Assembly (NCBI RefSeq): GCF_965138505.1
Contig: NZ_CBCSCO010000006.1
Location: 77,915-141,914 of the forward strand
Direction: 5' to 3'
Source: Litorimonas haliclonae
Lineage (GTDB): Bacteria; Pseudomonadota; Alphaproteobacteria; Caulobacterales; Maricaulaceae
Length of the DNA: 64,000 nucleotides
Under the pieces are notes generated by a model. That model worked only from the letters and a program-made list of their open reading frames with translations. It was not told where the DNA came from and did no database searches. A program made the translations under genes and the position numbers. This document shows, piece by piece, positions 17,473 to 25,910 of this stretch (position 1 is its first letter; the number at the start of each line of letters is the position of its first letter).

Positions 17473-18153
17473 ATGTCGAGACCAGATAATGTGACAGCTC
17501 AGCATAGTTCATCCATGAGCCCGAAGCAGGCGGGCGGCGCTTTTGCCGATGGTCTGACCTTCGTCCGTATTTTGATGACGCCTGTTATTATGGCGGTCAT
17601 AATTTTGGCGTGGCCAGAGACCAAAATGGCCGTCTTTGCGTCTATCTTATTTTTAGTGGCGGCCCTGACCGATATCTTTGACGACTATCTCGGCGGCGCC
17701 TCGCGCTCTGTTTATCGAAAATATGGATGGGTAGATGATATTGCAGATACGGTTCTGATTACCGGAACCCTGATTGCGCTCATTCTCGTCATGGTCACTA
17801 AAGGTCTCCTGATCTGGACATTCGCCGTCCCCGCCTGTGTTCTTATTTTGCGCGAAATTGCTGTCGGCCTTTTTAGAGGGCGGGAGCTTCGCCAATTTGG
17901 CTGGCCCGACAATAAACTCTCTAATGCAAAAGTGGGGATGTCTGTTTTGGCTGTCTGTACACTCGTGGCGACGCCCTGGCTTTCGCAAATGGCCGATATG
18001 TTTCGAGAGGCTAACGATCCGTCCAGACTGTTGAATGTTGGCTCGCCTTGGGTCTGGCTTTTTGGCGTTATTTGTCTTTGGATCGCCGCTATTCTCAGCA
18101 TTGTGACGGCCTTTATTATTTTCCGAACCAAATTTACAGCGAATGATGCTTAA
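17473..18153 (+). CDS. CDP-alcohol phosphatidyltransferase-like protein with altered signature
   Basis: A 226-aa membrane protein of the CDP-alcohol phosphotransferase fold with about five hydrophobic segments. Against the signature DxxDGxxAR(x8)GxxxDxxxD, all four aspartates are kept (67, 70, 88, 92). The Gly after D70 is Asp, Ala-Arg is Gly-Gly, and the later Gly is Tyr. Those residues contact the CDP moiety, so substrate use is uncertain. A GGGAG ribosome site is present. The stop overlaps the pgsA ATG (TAATG), implying coupled synthesis; it may be a partner or a diverged enzyme with another acceptor. Confidence 0.75.
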   Translation: MSRPDNVTAQHSSSMSPKQAGGAFADGLTFVRILMTPVIMAVIILAWPETKMAVFASILFLVAALTDIFDDYLGGASRSVYRKYGWVDDIADTVLITGTLIALILVMVTKGLLIWTFAVPACVLILREIAVGLFRGRELRQFGWPDNKLSNAKVGMSVLAVCTLVATPWLSQMADMFREANDPSRLLNVGSPWVWLFGVICLWIAAILSIVTAFIIFRTKFTANDA

Positions 18154-18788
18154 TGTCTGACACCCATTCTACGGACCCTTCTGATCGTCACTCGCTCTAT
18201 TGGTTGCCAAATGCGCTAACCATTGCGCGTATATTGAGCGTTCCGCTTTTTATTGCGGGCATATTATCGCTCGCCTTTAAATGGGATCTGTTTTTAGCCA
18301 AAGCCTGGGTTCTTTTGGGGCTGTTCATCCTCGCCGCCTTCACGGATTACCTTGATGGCTATCTGGCGCGTAAATGGAATGTCGTGAGCGGGTTTGGTCG
18401 TATGATCGACCCGATTGCCGATAAACTATTGGTGGCGGGCTGCGTTATTGCCTTCTCTATCGCGGCGCTGGGCAATCCTTGGTTTTTAATCCCGTCGCTT
18501 GCAATTGTTTTTCGCGATATCTTGGTCTCCGGCGCGAGAGAGCATGCCGCTCTGGCAGGGCGCGCCATGCCGCCGACCAATCTTGCCAAATGGAAAACAG
18601 CCTTTGAAATGTTGGCTATTGCGATTTTGATCGTCTGGATTTTAGCCAAAAGCTACCTGCCCATAGATTCTGTTATCCCGGATATTGTAATGGTGGCTAA
18701 AGTGTCAGGGCTGGCATCTTTGTGGCTGGCGGCAATTTTATCAGTTTATACCGGATCTCTATATTTAAGAGCCGCGTTGAAAGACTAG
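18153..18788 (+). CDS. pgsA: CDP-diacylglycerol-glycerol-3-phosphate 3-phosphatidyltransferase
   Basis: Inner-membrane enzyme of phosphatidylglycerol synthesis. The full signature is present: D65, D68-G69, A72-R73, G82, D86, D90. The N-terminal LPNALTIARILSVPLFI is the usual PgsA opening. Length 211 aa is slightly above the usual 180-200. Coupled to the altered paralogue upstream through a 1-bp TAATG overlap. Confidence 0.92.
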   Translation: MSDTHSTDPSDRHSLYWLPNALTIARILSVPLFIAGILSLAFKWDLFLAKAWVLLGLFILAAFTDYLDGYLARKWNVVSGFGRMIDPIADKLLVAGCVIAFSIAALGNPWFLIPSLAIVFRDILVSGAREHAALAGRAMPPTNLAKWKTAFEMLAIAILIVWILAKSYLPIDSVIPDIVMVAKVSGLASLWLAAILSVYTGSLYLRAALKD

Positions 18789-19003
18789 CTAAAACACGCG
18801 TTCACCTCCAAGGCGACACCTATATTCCTCTTAAGAGTGATTTTGCGCAATAAACTTCCTTTGACCCGTGGAAATTTTGCAGTTCAATGTTATTTTTTGC
18901 CTCTTTGCCTGTCGCAATCGTGATAAAGACCCTCTAGTCAAATTAAGACAGGACTGATAAGTCGCGCAAAATTGGAATTGAGGCGACCTAGAAATATAAA
19001 GCT

Positions 19004-20395
19004 ATGACCATGACGCAGAAACGATGGACCCCTTCAAGCTGGCGCGGACTTCCCGCTTTACACATTCCGGATGATTATCCGGACGCTGAAGCGCTGACCT
19101 CTGTTGAAAGCACACTTAAGGGCTATCCACCGCTTGTATTTGCCGGGGAAGCCCGCCGTTTGAAACAACGTCTAGGCGATGTTGCGCTTGGGAAAGCCTT
19201 TCTATTGCAAGGCGGGGATTGCGCTGAAAGTTTCAAGGAATTCCATCCTGATAATCTACGCGATATGTTCCGTGTTATGATGCAGATGGCCGTCGTGCTG
19301 ACTTACGGGGCAGGGCAACCCGTTGTCAAAGTTGGCCGGATCGCCGGGCAGTTCGGTAAGCCGCGTAGCTCTCCCATCGAAGAGCGCGACGGCATCACTC
19401 TGCCAAGCTATCGCGGCGACAATATTAACGGCATGGAGTTTTCGCCCAAAAGCCGGACGCCCAATCCGAAACGGCTTTTGAAGGCTTATGGTCAGAGCGC
19501 GTCGACGCTCAACCTGCTTCGCGCCTTTTCAACAGGCGGTTATGCCAATCTCGAAAACATCCACAAATGGAATTTGGGATTTGTCGAAGGCACGAAGACG
19601 GACCAGAAATATAAGAAAATGGCGGATAAGATTTCCGACGCTCTCGACTTTATGGCAGCCTGCGGCGTGACAGCTCAAAATATCCCGCAAATGGCGCAGA
19701 CGGATTACTATACCTCTCACGAAGGTCTACTGCTCGGCTACGAAGAAGCCATGACCCGGATCGATTCCACCTCCGGGCGTTGGTACGATACCTCTGCCCA
19801 TATGCTATGGATCGGCAATCGGACACGTCAACTCGACCATGCCCATGTCGAGTTTTTCCGTGGTATTGAGAATCCTATCGCGATGAAAGTCGGTGAGGGG
19901 CTTGAGCCGGATGAATTGATGAAACTTCTCGATGTGTTGAACCCCTCAAACGAGCCCGGACGCATGACGCTTATTGCCCGCTATGGTCACGACAAAGTTG
20001 CCAAGGGACTTCCGACACTTGCACGCGCTGTGAAACGGGCCGGACGTCACGTGGTTTGGTCAAGTGACCCGATGCACGGCAATACGATCAAGACGGCTTC
20101 AGGTTATAAAACCCGACCTTTCGACAATATCTTGTCCGAAGTGAAAACCTTTATGCAAGTCCTTCATTCCGAAGGTTGTTGGCCGGGCGGCGTTCATTTC
20201 GAAATGACCGGACAAGACGTCACGGAATGTTTGGGCGGTTCTGCCAAAATGATTCGCGAAGAAGATTTATCGTCGCGCTATCACACACATTGCGACCCGC
20301 GCTTGAACGCAAATCAAGCTTTGGAACTTGCTTTCCAAATCTCAGAAGAGCTTCGGAGTTATCGCAAAGAAGATGCAGCGCGTCTGGCGAGCTAA
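19004..20395 (+). CDS. 3-deoxy-7-phosphoheptulonate synthase, class II
   Basis: First enzyme of the shikimate pathway: PEP plus erythrose 4-phosphate gives DAHP. It is the plant/mycobacterial class II type (463 aa), with WxPxSW near the start, LLQGGDCAESF, the basic KPRSSP and MHGNT regions and the metal-site Cys, His, Glu and Asp (GGDCAE; SDPMHGNT; VHFEMTGQDVTEC; HCDPRLN). The first of two close ATG codons is used. The 215 bp upstream probably hold the promoter, but I cannot pick boxes with confidence. Confidence 0.96.
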   Translation: MTMTQKRWTPSSWRGLPALHIPDDYPDAEALTSVESTLKGYPPLVFAGEARRLKQRLGDVALGKAFLLQGGDCAESFKEFHPDNLRDMFRVMMQMAVVLTYGAGQPVVKVGRIAGQFGKPRSSPIEERDGITLPSYRGDNINGMEFSPKSRTPNPKRLLKAYGQSASTLNLLRAFSTGGYANLENIHKWNLGFVEGTKTDQKYKKMADKISDALDFMAACGVTAQNIPQMAQTDYYTSHEGLLLGYEEAMTRIDSTSGRWYDTSAHMLWIGNRTRQLDHAHVEFFRGIENPIAMKVGEGLEPDELMKLLDVLNPSNEPGRMTLIARYGHDKVAKGLPTLARAVKRAGRHVVWSSDPMHGNTIKTASGYKTRPFDNILSEVKTFMQVLHSEGCWPGGVHFEMTGQDVTECLGGSAKMIREEDLSSRYHTHCDPRLNANQALELAFQISEELRSYRKEDAARLAS

Positions 20396-20403
20396 GCTAA
20401 GGG

Positions 20404-20440
20404 CATAAAAAAACCGGCTTGGAAATCTCCGAGCCGGTTT
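20404..20440. terminator. Shared terminator between DAHP synthase and HU genes
   Basis: Perfect 9-bp stem AAACCGGCT/AGCCGGTTT with a 12-base loop. The minus strand (HU side) has a run of seven T after it, so it is a strong terminator for HU; it may also stop the convergent DAHP synthase transcript. Confidence 0.85.
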
Positions 20441-20464
20441 CAAACTAAAACATAGTGTTAAAGT

Positions 20465-20737
20465 CTAGAGGTCTTTCAGAGCCGCAGAAGCTTTGAATTG
20501 AGCAGACGTTTTCGCTTTGCTCATCATCATTTTGCCTGTGGCTGGGTTGCGCATCTCGCGGCTGGCGCGATGCTTGGCAACGAATTGACCAAAACCAGGA
20601 ATAGCAACAGTTGAGCCGTCGCCATTTTTCATCTCAGCGACAACGACTTCGCAGAAGGCGTTTAGAAATTCACCAGCAGCTGCCTGAGTAGAATCAGTTT
20701 GGCTTGCGATTGCGCTTACGAGTTCTTTTTTGTTCAT
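20465..20737 (-). CDS. HU-family nucleoid DNA-binding protein
   Basis: 90-aa histone-like protein. Typical opening MNKKELVSAIASQTD, the GFGQF turn and the DNA-arm segment REMRNPATGKMM with the intercalating Pro. It bends and compacts DNA as a dimer. An AGGGAG ribosome site precedes the start. The 250 bp upstream carry no gene. Confidence 0.95.
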   Translation of the reverse strand: MNKKELVSAIASQTDSTQAAAGEFLNAFCEVVVAEMKNGDGSTVAIPGFGQFVAKHRASREMRNPATGKMMMSKAKTSAQFKASAALKDL

Positions 20738-20987
20738 TTTGGATCTCCCTTTATGAATTAACGGACCCGCTTCGTTTGACGGGCTCCTTGTGAAATACCG
20801 TAACTATTTTGAACGGACTGTCACTAAAAACACGGTATTATGGGGGTTTTCAGGCAAATTTTTGGGGATTATTGCCTAAAAAAGGGTGTTTGCGAGCTTC
20901 CGCCATTCAAATTGCGCAAAAATGTAGAGAATCCACTCAAAGTGATTCTCTGCTGACAGAGCTGACAAAACCCTTCAAAGACGCATT

Positions 20988-21890
20988 ATGGAACCTAAGA
21001 AACTCAAAATCGGGCTTATCGGAGCCGGTGTTTTCGGCGGCTATCACGCCAATAAATTGGCGGCGCATGAACAGGTAGACTTTCTCGGTCTGTTTGACCC
21101 CGACGTAGAAAGATCTTCTGCATTGGCCGAAAAGCACGGCGTAAAAAGTTATAAAGGTCCATCAGATTTATTCTCAGCTGTGGACGCCGTTGTCATTGCC
21201 TGTCCGGCAATCTACCACGGAGAAAATGCCATCGCCGCTTTGCAAGCAAATTGTCACGCCTTGATAGAAAAGCCGATCGCAACGTCTCTCGAAGAGGCCG
21301 AAAAAATTGTAAGCCTCGCCGAGGAGAAGAACCTTATTGTACAAATCGGTCACCAAGAACGCTTCGTTGCCGCAGCAATCGGTTTGGACAAAACGGGCGA
21401 AACGCCTACTCACATTATAGCGGTGAGAAACACAGGGTATTCCCCGCGCGGAACGGACACCTCTGTCACGCTTGATCTCATGACACATGATATTGATCTA
21501 TGTTGCCTGCTGATGGGGGAGGCGCCGATCTCTGTTTCGGGCGCGTCGGAGCCCGTTAAATCGAAAACGCCGGACACCGCTCGCGCAGAGCTTAACTTCG
21601 CAAACGGCACAGCCATCCTGTCGGCCAGCCGCGTGGAGGAGGGCGTTAGCCGCCAGATGACTCTTAAATATCCGAGCGGAACTGTCCTGATTGATTTCGC
21701 GGCCAAGACATTACAGCACAATACGTCTTTCGCTCTGAACGCAGACTTCGGCGCTGTTCCGTCCGCTGCGGATAGTCTTGGCGCGGCAACGAACAGCTTC
21801 ATAGCCGCCATACTGGATGGCGCTCCCGTAAGCGCCTCGGCGCAAGACGGATTGACGGCGGCGCGGGTCGCGTTACAAATTGATGGATAA
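20988..21890 (+). CDS. Gfo/Idh/MocA family NAD(P)-dependent oxidoreductase
   Basis: N-terminal Rossmann domain starts KIGLIGAGVFGGYHANKL. The family lysine is in IEKPIATSLEEA, and the C-terminal alpha/beta domain carries DLMTHDIDL. At 300 aa it is short for the family. The substrate cannot be set from sequence; sugars and amino-sugars are usual. A serine hydrolase gene follows 30 bp later on the same strand. Confidence 0.88.
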   Translation: MEPKKLKIGLIGAGVFGGYHANKLAAHEQVDFLGLFDPDVERSSALAEKHGVKSYKGPSDLFSAVDAVVIACPAIYHGENAIAALQANCHALIEKPIATSLEEAEKIVSLAEEKNLIVQIGHQERFVAAAIGLDKTGETPTHIIAVRNTGYSPRGTDTSVTLDLMTHDIDLCCLLMGEAPISVSGASEPVKSKTPDTARAELNFANGTAILSASRVEEGVSRQMTLKYPSGTVLIDFAAKTLQHNTSFALNADFGAVPSAADSLGAATNSFIAAILDGAPVSASAQDGLTAARVALQIDG

Positions 21891-21920
21891 GCCCGCAAAG
21901 GGTTTGAAGGGGGAAATATA

Positions 21921-23519
21921 ATGAAATGGTTTATTCGGATTGTTGTCGGTATCGTCGCGATACTCGCGCTTTTATTGGCGCTAAACTTCACGAAAATTAA
22001 AAGACTGGCGACGGTTAACTCCCTGTTTGACGAAGACAAGATCGTCCAAAACTTCTCCCATATGGATGCGGCGTTCCTTCATCATAACCTAAAAATTGGT
22101 GAGACGCCGTTCCTCTGGCCCGAAGAAGCGCAAACGCTCCCGGAGTCGGTGACAGTTGCGGGTGAGGAAAGAGATCTGTCAGAGTTGCTGGAAGAGTTGG
22201 AAACAACGGCGCTCGTAATTATCAAAGATGGCAAGCTCTTACACGAAAGTTATTATAAAGGCACAGACGCCGAGGATCGCCGCATTAGCTGGTCGGTCGC
22301 GAAATCCTTCATGTCGGGGCTTTACGGGCAAGCTCTAGCAAGCGGCGAGATTGAAAGTCTGGACGACCCGGCGGATAAATATGTGCCGGAGCTGGCTGGC
22401 TCGGCTTATGAGGGGGTCAGCCTCCGCAACATCCTGAATATGAGTAGCGGCGTGCGCTTTGACGAAGACTATATGGACCCGGACTCCGATATTAACAAAA
22501 TGGGCCGGGTTCTTGGTCTGGGCAAATCAATGGATAAGTTTGCGGCCGAGTTGATAGAGCGCGAATTTGAACAAGGCAGCAATTGGCAATATGTTTCCAT
22601 TGATACACATGTCGCGGCGATGGCGCTCCGCAAAGCGACCGGAAAATCTCTGCATCAGCTCTTTGAGGAAACTTACGGAGCGAATCTCGGCTTTGAAATA
22701 TCGCCTTATTATCTGACGGACGGCTACGACGTGGCTTTCGCGCTGGGCGGGTTAAATCTTACCACGCGGGATTACGCCAAGTTCGGGCAGCTTTTCCTGC
22801 AAGACGGCGAATGGAACGGGGAGCAACTTATCCCCGCAGATTGGGTTGCGGATTCGACGACAAACCATTCCCCGAATATCCACCCCGACCGCGGCACAGG
22901 TTATGGCTATCAATGGTGGGTGCCTATGCCGCAGGAAGGGCCGAATGAAGGCGATTTTTTCGCCGTCGGCATTTACGGACAATATATATACGTAAATCCC
23001 CAGGCGAATATGGTCATCGCCAAAAACGCCGCCCATAGGACTTTCGCGCAAGCCGGCAAAAGCGGCCAGACCTCCATCAATGACAACATCGATATGTTCC
23101 GCAGTTTGGCAGCCTATTATTCAGGCCCTCCGAAATATGACGCGGCGCTCGCCGAGGAGCTAGGTGCCGATGATTATGGTATGCGGTCCTATGTAATGAC
23201 AGTGCTGAAAACGGGACCTGCGGAGATTACGGATCCAGAAGAACGGAGCCACATATTCAGAGGACACTTCGCCAATATGAAGACTTTGGCCGAGGAGAAA
23301 AAGCTGGTCTTGGCGGGGCCGTTTGTCGAAGACGAAGAAAAACGAGGCCTCTATATTTTCAATGTGCAGACGATTGAAGAAGCAAAAGAATTGGTCAAAA
23401 CTGATCCAGCGGTAGAGGCCGGTATTTTCGTCCCCGAATTCACGAAATATTACGGCTCAGCGGCCTTGATGGGGGTGAATGAAACGCATCTGAAAATTCA
23501 GAAAACGGCGGTGGAATGA
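21921..23519 (+). CDS. Membrane-anchored serine hydrolase (class C beta-lactamase fold) fused to a YCII domain
   Basis: A 532-aa protein with an uncleaved N-terminal anchor (about 4-24), so the enzyme should face the periplasm. The catalytic domain has S125-V-A-K128, a tyrosine motif Y224-V-S226 and a glycine-rich strand at 350-354 (GIYGQ), a pattern like 6-aminohexanoate-dimer hydrolase (NylB) relatives. Residues about 420-515 are a YCII-related domain (YVMTVLKTGP...HFANMKTLAEEKKLVLAGPF...). YCII is normally a small free-standing cytoplasmic protein, so its place on a periplasmic hydrolase is unusual. Substrate unknown. Confidence 0.85.
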   Translation: MKWFIRIVVGIVAILALLLALNFTKIKRLATVNSLFDEDKIVQNFSHMDAAFLHHNLKIGETPFLWPEEAQTLPESVTVAGEERDLSELLEELETTALVIIKDGKLLHESYYKGTDAEDRRISWSVAKSFMSGLYGQALASGEIESLDDPADKYVPELAGSAYEGVSLRNILNMSSGVRFDEDYMDPDSDINKMGRVLGLGKSMDKFAAELIEREFEQGSNWQYVSIDTHVAAMALRKATGKSLHQLFEETYGANLGFEISPYYLTDGYDVAFALGGLNLTTRDYAKFGQLFLQDGEWNGEQLIPADWVADSTTNHSPNIHPDRGTGYGYQWWVPMPQEGPNEGDFFAVGIYGQYIYVNPQANMVIAKNAAHRTFAQAGKSGQTSINDNIDMFRSLAAYYSGPPKYDAALAEELGADDYGMRSYVMTVLKTGPAEITDPEERSHIFRGHFANMKTLAEEKKLVLAGPFVEDEEKRGLYIFNVQTIEEAKELVKTDPAVEAGIFVPEFTKYYGSAALMGVNETHLKIQKTAVE

Positions 23520-23553
23520 TTAATCTCCGTCTTTTTATGAGGTAGCTATTTGA

Positions 23554-23844
23554 TTACAGAAAAGCTGACTTCGGGTTTTGGCGTCCCAAAATGCGCACTA
23601 TGACAATTTCTTCTGGATCAATACGATAATATATCGCGTGGACACCGCAAACACTGCGTCGGTATCCTTGTCTAACATCATTAACCGCCTGATATAGAAG
23701 CGGTTGTTTAGCCAATTCATCAAAATGTTTTAAAAGTCTGTTTTGATATGAGACGGCGGTCTTCACACCAAACGTATCAATGCCATATTCAAAAATTTGT
23801 TCAAAATCCAGATCGGCGGACTTCGCGAGTCTATAGCTAGCCAT
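23554..23844 (-). CDS. parE: ParE/RelE-family toxin
   Basis: Toxin of a type II module; ParE-type toxins act on gyrase and RelE-type toxins on ribosome-bound mRNA. The 96-aa protein shows LAKSADLDFEQIFEYGIDTFG, typical of ParE (helix-loop-helix at the N-terminus), and the closing strand IVIVRILGRQNP. The ATG at 23844 overlaps the antitoxin end by 8 bp; a frame opening at 23868 would overlap more and is less likely. Confidence 0.9.
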   Translation of the reverse strand: MASYRLAKSADLDFEQIFEYGIDTFGVKTAVSYQNRLLKHFDELAKQPLLYQAVNDVRQGYRRSVCGVHAIYYRIDPEEIVIVRILGRQNPKSAFL

Positions 23845-24082
23845 TCTGTGCTTTTCTGGCCAGGACATCCGCCATAATTTCCCTCGGAGTTCTTTCGCTC
23901 ATCCCACTTTTCTCGCCTTCTATTAAAGCAGAACGGATGGCCTCAATTTCATTCTGATCGCGTCGGGCTTTACGGATTAGGTCATTGATAACCTCACTTT
24001 TGCTATTGAATTCCTGACTGCTTATCTGATCCTTCACCCACTGTTCGTTGGGGGGCGATATGGAAATTGAGGAACGTGTCAT
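23837..24082 (-). CDS. parD: ParD-family antitoxin
   Basis: An 81-aa ribbon-helix-helix protein (SISISPPNEQWVKDQ, then SKSEVINDLIRKARRDQ) with a C-terminal toxin-binding tail. It precedes and overlaps parE, the usual order. ParD-type antitoxins repress their own promoter; a matching inverted repeat lies just upstream. Confidence 0.9.
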   Translation of the reverse strand: MTRSSISISPPNEQWVKDQISSQEFNSKSEVINDLIRKARRDQNEIEAIRSALIEGEKSGMSERTPREIMADVLARKAQNG

Positions 24083-24100
24083 AATATGGGCTCTATAAGG

Positions 24101-24129
24101 TGGTGTAAATGTGGTGCTAGATTACACCA
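24101..24129. promoter_or_regulatory. Inverted repeat upstream of parD, candidate autoregulatory operator
   Basis: Perfect 8-bp arms TGGTGTAA and TTACACCA separated by 13 bases, beginning 19 bp upstream of the parD start. The position is where a ParD or ParDE operator is expected. Confidence 0.55.
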
Positions 24130-24216
24130 ATTATGTATTGTAGTAAATTTGTTTATAAGCGAAATGATGATTAAGAAACCTTGCCGCTTTCCCCCCGCGC
24201 CGCTACACCCCTTTTC

Positions 24217-25887
24217 ATGACGACACGCCTTAAAATTGCTTCTGCTCAGCTTAATCCGACCGTGGGGGATTTGGAGGGGAATATTGCTCTGGCGAAGGAA
24301 GCTTTTGAGCGGGCGAAGGCGGACGGGGCGGATATTTTAGTCCTGCCCGAACAGCTTATAATCGGCTATCCGGCTGAGGATTTGGTGCTGAAACCGGCTG
24401 CTGTCGAAGACTGTAGGTCGCTCGCCGAAGACTTTGCGAAATTGACGAAAGACGGGCCGGCGGTCGTGTTCAACCTGCCTTGGGCCGACGGCGCGCATCT
24501 CTATAATGCGGCGTTGTTTATGCGAGGCGGAGAAATCACAGACGCGCGATATAAACACCACCTGCCGAATTATGGCGTTTTTGATGAAGCCCGTATTTTC
24601 ACGCGGGGGCCTCTGCCTGATCCTATTGAATTTAAAGGGGTTATGATCGGACTGCCGATTTGTGAAGACCTGTGGCAGGAGGGCGTGGCGTCCCATCTTC
24701 GGGCCCGCGGAGCGGAAATCATGATTTCACCGAATGGCTCGCCTTGGCGGCGGACGGCTCTGTCCGAACGCACCGAAGCGCTCGGAGATAAAGTCCACAC
24801 CTCCGGCCTGCCGCTCATTTACGTCAATCAAGTCGGCGGACAGGACGAGCTGGTCTTTGACGGCTCCAGTTTCTCCATGAGCGCGGCAGGCGCCATTGTC
24901 CAATCTCTCAAAAGTTTCGTGCCGGATTATGACGTCTCCGTCTGGGAAAAAGAAGGCGGCAAATGGGTTTGCAAAAAAGCGAAAATCGAAGCGCAGCTCA
25001 CAGGCTATGAAGCCGATTGGCGCGCGACTTGTTTAGGGCTCGGCGATTACGTCAATAAGAATGGTTTCAAACAAGTTGTCTTAGGCATGTCCGGCGGCAT
25101 AGACAGCGCAATGGCGGCGACAATTGCCGTCGACGCGCTCGGCAAAGACCGCGTTTGGTGCGTGATGATGCCGACCAAATATACAAGCTCCGACAGTCTG
25201 GAAGATGCCAAAGCCTGCGCGCAGCGCCTCGGGTGCCGTTATGACGTCATTGCGATAAAACCTGCGATAGACGCTTTCGATGAAATGCTTGACCCATTGT
25301 TCGACGGGACGACACCCGACACGACAGAAGAAAACATCCAATCCCGCTCCCGCGCCCTGACTTTGATGGCCCTGTCCAATAAATTTGGACCGATGTTGCT
25401 CACGACAGGCAATAAATCTGAAATGGCTGTGGGTTATGCAACGCTCTACGGGGATATGTCCGGTGGCTATAACCCTTTGAAAGACCTATATAAAACCGAA
25501 GTTTTTGCCCTGGCAGAGTGGCGAAACGCCCATACGCCGGATGACCTTCTCGGCGGAGACGCTCCGATTCCGAGGCGTATTATAACCAAACCGCCTTCGG
25601 CGGAACTTCGCGAAGATCAGAAAGACAGCGACTCCCTGCCGGAATATGACGTTTTGGACGACATCCTACGCGGCCTGATAGATTATGAATGGCCTGTCGA
25701 GGCGCTTTTGGAACGCGGTCACAAGCCAAAAGATATAGCCCGCATTCAAAATCTCCTCTATATCGCCGAATATAAACGCCGACAGGCGCCGCCCGGCGTA
25801 AAAATCGGGATTAAAAACTTTGGCCGGGATCGTCGCTATCCGATTACAAATCGTTATCGCGACGCGGTTCCCCAAATAGAACCTTAA
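24217..25887 (+). CDS. nadE: Glutamine-dependent NAD+ synthetase
   Basis: Amidates nicotinate adenine dinucleotide to NAD+ using glutamine. The N-terminal nitrilase-type glutaminase domain shows its Glu (LPEQLIIGYPAEDL), Lys (YKHHLPNYGVFDE) and Cys (GLPICEDLWQ). The C-terminal synthetase domain has the PP-loop LGMSGGIDSAMAA and TGNKSEMAVGYATLYGD. The ATG at 24217 was chosen (556 aa); the frame extends upstream to a TTG that adds an unlike segment. No clear ribosome site precedes either start. Confidence 0.96.
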   Translation: MTTRLKIASAQLNPTVGDLEGNIALAKEAFERAKADGADILVLPEQLIIGYPAEDLVLKPAAVEDCRSLAEDFAKLTKDGPAVVFNLPWADGAHLYNAALFMRGGEITDARYKHHLPNYGVFDEARIFTRGPLPDPIEFKGVMIGLPICEDLWQEGVASHLRARGAEIMISPNGSPWRRTALSERTEALGDKVHTSGLPLIYVNQVGGQDELVFDGSSFSMSAAGAIVQSLKSFVPDYDVSVWEKEGGKWVCKKAKIEAQLTGYEADWRATCLGLGDYVNKNGFKQVVLGMSGGIDSAMAATIAVDALGKDRVWCVMMPTKYTSSDSLEDAKACAQRLGCRYDVIAIKPAIDAFDEMLDPLFDGTTPDTTEENIQSRSRALTLMALSNKFGPMLLTTGNKSEMAVGYATLYGDMSGGYNPLKDLYKTEVFALAEWRNAHTPDDLLGGDAPIPRRIITKPPSAELREDQKDSDSLPEYDVLDDILRGLIDYEWPVEALLERGHKPKDIARIQNLLYIAEYKRRQAPPGVKIGIKNFGRDRRYPITNRYRDAVPQIEP

Positions 25888-25910
25888 AGTCTAAATCAGA
25901 AGAAGAATGT

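Noticed and set aside
24181..24216. TTG start for nadE
   Set aside because: Adds a segment unlike the family, and the ATG at 24217 begins the conserved glutaminase domain.
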